DNA of 64,000 nucleotides from Streptomyces sp. TLI_146 (lineage in GTDB: Bacteria; Actinomycetota; Actinomycetes; Streptomycetales; Streptomycetaceae), in NCBI RefSeq assembly GCF_002846415.1, contig NZ_PJMX01000001.1, positions 6,572,001 through 6,636,000 on the forward strand, given 5' to 3'. Position 1 is the stretch's first letter. Every line of letters begins with the position of its first letter. Below, in pieces: positions 61,769 through 64,000 of the stretch. The notes under the pieces were generated by a model, which had not been told where the DNA came from, made no database searches, and saw nothing but the letters and a program-made list of their open reading frames with translations. Both the position numbers and the translations under genes were made by a program.

Positions 61769-62362
61769 CTACGGCGTGATGTGGTCCGAGCGCAGGCCGT
61801 CCAGGACGATGTCGATGTAGCGCCGCCAGTCGCCGCTGCGGCGGTGCACGATCGAGGTGAGGCCGCAGGTCAGGGCGAGGATGTCGGCGCCCGCGATATC
61901 GCGCCGGATGGCGCCGGACGCCTGGCCCTTGCCGACCAGGTCCACCAGCTCCGCCTCCAGGTCGGCCCGCATGGTGCTGGGCGGGCCCTCGGAGCCGAGC
62001 GTGCCGCCGACGACGCTGGCGAAGCCCCGGTCGCGCGCCTCCACCTCGCCGACCCGGGTGAGCAGCATCTGGAGCGCTTCGAGCGGCTCGGCCGACTCGC
62101 GGCACACCGTGCGGTAGTACGTGAGGATCTCGCCGAAGCGCTGCTGGGAGGCCGCCACGACCATGGCTTCCTTGGTGGGGAAGTGGCGGTAGAGCGTGCC
62201 CACGCCGACCTCGGCGTGCCGTGCCACCTCGTCCATGGAGACGTTGGCGCCGCGTTCCGCGAACAGCTCGCGCGCCGCGTTCAGGACCCGGGCCCGGTTG
62301 CGCTCCGCGTCGGCCCGGAGCCGGCGGCCACCGCTCTCGGTGACCGGCGTTGACGTTGGCAT
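61769..62362 (-). CDS. TetR family transcriptional regulator
   Basis: 197 residues. The helix-turn-helix is RARVLNAARELFAERGANVSMDEVARHAEVGVGTLYRHFPTKEAMVVAA (about residues 23-70), then a helical ligand domain with LTRVGEVEARDRGFASVVGGTLG. The start ATG 62362 has GGAGGGAGG upstream. It is divergent from the PPOX-fold protein gene (171-base gap), whose expression it may control. No clear palindromic operator was seen in that gap. Confidence 0.9.
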   Translation of the reverse strand: MPTSTPVTESGGRRLRADAERNRARVLNAARELFAERGANVSMDEVARHAEVGVGTLYRHFPTKEAMVVAASQQRFGEILTYYRTVCRESAEPLEALQMLLTRVGEVEARDRGFASVVGGTLGSEGPPSTMRADLEAELVDLVGKGQASGAIRRDIAGADILALTCGLTSIVHRRSGDWRRYIDIVLDGLRSDHITP

Positions 62363-62533
62363 ACGGAACCTCCCTCCGTTTGACTCTACTATGCCCTGAC
62401 GTCACCTACTGAACCAGCCCCGACTTCACGCCAGTTGGGGTATGCGGTTCGCAGTTGCCCAGCAGGTTTCAAAGGTCGGCCCCGGGTGTTGACAATGGCC
62501 TGGTAGCTGCAGTGAGACGGAAGGACGAACACG

Positions 62534-62950
62534 ATGTCGTTGCCCCTGGGGCGTACGAGTGCGCCGGAGGTGTCGGCGTCGGTGGAGGCATTCCTGGCGG
62601 AGCCGCACATCGGCACGCTGACCACCATCCGGCCCGACGGGTCCCCGCACGTGGCGCCGGTGCGGTTCACCTGGGACGCGGAGGCGGGGCTCGCGCGGGT
62701 GATGACGGTCTCCTCGTCCCGCAAGGCCCGCAACCTGATCGCCACGGCGGGCGGTCGCGTCGCCATCTGCCAGGTGGCCGGGTTCAGTTGGGTCACCCTG
62801 GAGGGCACGGCGCAGGTCGTCGACGAGCCCGCCCGGGTCACCGAGGGCGCCAGCCGCTACGCCCGGCGCTACCGCTCCGGCCCGCCCAACCCGCCCGGCC
62901 GTGTGGTGGTCGAGATCCGGGTCGACCGCGTGATGAGCCTGAACGTATAG
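62534..62950 (+). CDS. PPOX-class (split beta-barrel) F420/flavin-dependent oxidoreductase family protein
   Basis: 138-residue single-domain protein of the pyridoxamine-phosphate-oxidase-like fold: VEAFLAEPHIGTLTTIRPDGSPHVAPVRFTWDAEAGLARVMTVSSSRKARNLIATAGGRVAICQVAGFSWVTLEGTAQVV ... ARRYRSG. Proteins of this type in actinobacteria often bind F420. The ATG has GGAAGGACG upstream; TTGACA (62489-62494) is a candidate -35. Substrate unknown. Confidence 0.88.
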   Translation: MSLPLGRTSAPEVSASVEAFLAEPHIGTLTTIRPDGSPHVAPVRFTWDAEAGLARVMTVSSSRKARNLIATAGGRVAICQVAGFSWVTLEGTAQVVDEPARVTEGASRYARRYRSGPPNPPGRVVVEIRVDRVMSLNV

Positions 62951-62984
62951 AAGGAGACGAGGGCTCTTCGGCAAGTGGCATGCG

Positions 62985-63027
62985 GAGAGCGGCGGTACGG
63001 GGGGTTCCTCCCCGTACCGCCGCTCTC
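62985..63027. terminator. Strong bidirectional terminator
   Basis: A perfect 18-bp stem (62985-63002 with 63010-63027) and a 7-base loop, with CTTG following. It lies between the PPOX gene and the convergent NTF2-like gene. Confidence 0.92.
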
Positions 63028-63044
63028 TTGTCGGCCGGACGTGC

Positions 63045-63491
63045 TCAGCCCTTGCGGGGCGGGGTGCCGGTCACCCAGATCATGCGCAGCGACAGCAGAC
63101 TCAGGCGCCAGCCGTCCGGGGTGCGGCGGGCCTTCGCGCTCACCAGGCTTCCGTTCGCGAATATCGGGTCGCGGTCGGCGTCCTCCGGATGGTCGGACGG
63201 GTGGTGCACGTGCGTGGAGACGATGTTGGCGCGCAAAGAGGCCTGGTCGCCGTCGATTTCGACCACGGCGGGCGAGTTGATGTGCTGGGTGCGGGCGAAG
63301 GCCGCCAGCGCCGTGCTGTGGTACTCGGCGAGGCCCGTGATCCCCTCGTGCCGGCTCATCGGGAACTCGACCACGGCGTCCTCGGTGAACAGCCCCCGGG
63401 CCCAGGCGTCATCGAGCTTGTCGTCGTCCAGATTGATCAGGTAGCGGTCCAGGAGTCCCGCGACATCGGCGGTGGATTGGCTTGAGGTCAT
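63045..63491 (-). CDS. Nuclear transport factor 2 (SnoaL-like) family protein
   Basis: 148-residue alpha+beta-barrel protein: VAGLLDRYLINLDDDKLDDAWARGLFTEDAVVEFPMSRHEGITGLAEYHSTALAAFARTQHINSPAVVEIDGDQASLRANIVSTHVHH. The fold covers polyketide cyclases, isomerases and hydratases; the His pair in THVHHP and an Asp near FTEDAVVEF are candidate active-site residues. The start ATG 63491. It is divergent from the FAD monooxygenase with promoters that overlap, so the two are probably co-regulated and may work in one pathway. Confidence 0.88.
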   Translation of the reverse strand: MTSSQSTADVAGLLDRYLINLDDDKLDDAWARGLFTEDAVVEFPMSRHEGITGLAEYHSTALAAFARTQHINSPAVVEIDGDQASLRANIVSTHVHHPSDHPEDADRDPIFANGSLVSAKARRTPDGWRLSLLSLRMIWVTGTPPRKG

Positions 63492-63531
63492 GGTTGAGGA
63501 TGACCGGGGACCAGGCCTCTGACCAAGAGTC

Positions 63532-63572
63532 CTTGTAGCAGAGTTGACGTACTTGTCAAAGGCCTGTACTAG
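63532..63572. promoter_or_regulatory. Overlapping divergent promoters with TTGAC-N6-GTCAA palindrome
   Basis: Plus strand: TTGACG (63544-63549), 17 bases, TACTAG (63567-63572), for the FAD monooxygenase. Minus strand: TTGACA (63554-63559), 16 bases, TACAAG (63532-63537), for the NTF2-like gene. The two -35 boxes form the palindrome TTGAC-N6-GTCAA, so one regulator or polymerase competition would couple them. Confidence 0.75.
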
Positions 63573-63634
63573 CAGCTATTTACGCTCGCTTGCCCCCTCG
63601 GGATACTGGAGAAACGCCAGTCGGAAGAGGGTAG

Positions 63635-64000
63635 ATGTCTAACTTTGACGCGGACGTAATTATCGCGGGAGCCGGCCCCACTGGACTCATGCTCGCGGGC
63701 GAACTGCGCCTGAACGGCGTGTCCGTGATTGTCGTCGACCGCCTTGCCGAGCCGATTCAGCAGTCGCGTGCTCTGGGATTCTCGGCGCGTACCATCGAGG
63801 AATTCGGCCAGCGCGGACTGCTGTCCCGATTCGGTGAAGTGGACGTCATTCCGGTCGGCCATTTCGGCGGAGTGTCCATCGATTACCGGTTGGTCGAGGG
63901 CGGTTCGTACGGCGCCCGGGGCATCCCCCAGTCGCGCACCGAGGGCGTGCTGGCCGGCTGGGCCGGGCAGCTGGGCGCCGAGGTCCGCCGCGGGGTCGAG
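63635..64000 (+). CDS. FAD-dependent aromatic hydroxylase (5' part; continues beyond window)
   Basis: The first 122 residues of a PHBH-fold flavin monooxygenase: ADVIIAGAGPTGLMLAGELRLNGVSVIVVDRLAEPIQQSRALGFSARTIEEFGQRGL, with GxGxxG and the conserved Arg of the SRA motif, then IPQSRTEGVLAGWA. It most resembles hydroxylases of aromatic polyketide pathways and rifampicin-type monooxygenases. ATG 63635 has GGAAGAGG upstream. Early codons are less GC-rich (TCTAACTTTGAC, GTAATTATC) than in neighbouring genes. Paired with an NTF2-like gene, it may mark the edge of a biosynthetic cluster. Confidence 0.88.
   Translation, partial: MSNFDADVIIAGAGPTGLMLAGELRLNGVSVIVVDRLAEPIQQSRALGFSARTIEEFGQRGLLSRFGEVDVIPVGHFGGVSIDYRLVEGGSYGARGIPQSRTEGVLAGWAGQLGAEVRRGVE

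Overview
The window comes from a Streptomyces-type chromosome. It is very GC-rich with strong G/C bias at third codon positions, uses many GTG and TTG starts, and carries actinobacterial families (DUF3046, MT0933-type antitoxin, class II ribonucleotide reductase with NrdR). The gene order matches, as I remember it, the conserved core of the S. coelicolor chromosome from lhr/recA through miaAB, dapF, lexA and nrdRJ to rnhB and recQ.

Layout. 1-6040: a partial SDR oxidoreductase, then the DNA-repair pair nei and lhr, all leftward. 6097-8121: an AraC regulator with azlCD. 8290-13041: a prenyltransferase-repeat-like protein, a DUF3046 protein, an AI-2E family membrane protein, recA and recX. 13168-15929: cysteine dioxygenase and rhodanese behind a 15-residue Cys-rich leader peptide, plus a flavin monooxygenase. 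16073-23012: the glutamate ABC transporter gluABCD, the divergent two-component pair gluR-gluK, and a TAXI solute-binding protein with no TRAP permease. 23090-34533: miaB, miaA, small actinobacterial proteins, dapF, rshA, a short secreted M1 peptidase and hflX. 34634-37240: two tandem paralogous trypsin-fold lipoproteins. 37644-44279: a four-gene NIS siderophore operon. 44317-51386: a DinG/XPD-type helicase, lexA, nrdR and nrdJ. 51536-58463: TerD, DUF4937, histidine phosphatase, ADP-ribosylglycohydrolase, a TetR/MFS efflux pair, rnhB and a frame-broken gene. 58692-64000: a conserved hypothetical, recQ fused to a phosphoribosyltransferase-like tail, a TetR regulator, a PPOX-fold protein, and a divergent NTF2-like/FAD-monooxygenase pair that may open another cluster.

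Common thread. DNA damage and nucleotide metabolism dominate the window (nei, lhr, recA, recX, DinG-type helicase, lexA, nrdR, nrdJ, rnhB, recQ). Two damage-response systems can be read in the DNA. One is LexA boxes at lexA and recA. The other is the RecA-independent promoter of the PafBC type (TTGTCAGTG-N8-TAnnnT), perfect or near perfect at lhr, recA, dapF and the DinG-type helicase, and degenerate but correctly spaced at recQ and the histidine phosphatase. Most of these promoters put the -10 only 6-7 nt before the start codon, so leaderless mRNAs are expected. Paired NrdR boxes precede nrdR.

The most interesting candidates are: the NIS siderophore operon, which lacks the usual decarboxylase and N-hydroxylase genes and shows no iron box; the orphan TAXI protein beside the glutamate sensor kinase; the RecQ-PRTase fusion; the PafBC-type promoter on dapF; and the cysteine leader peptide in front of a cysteine-degrading enzyme. 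All functions are read from sequence and family knowledge; no search was run.
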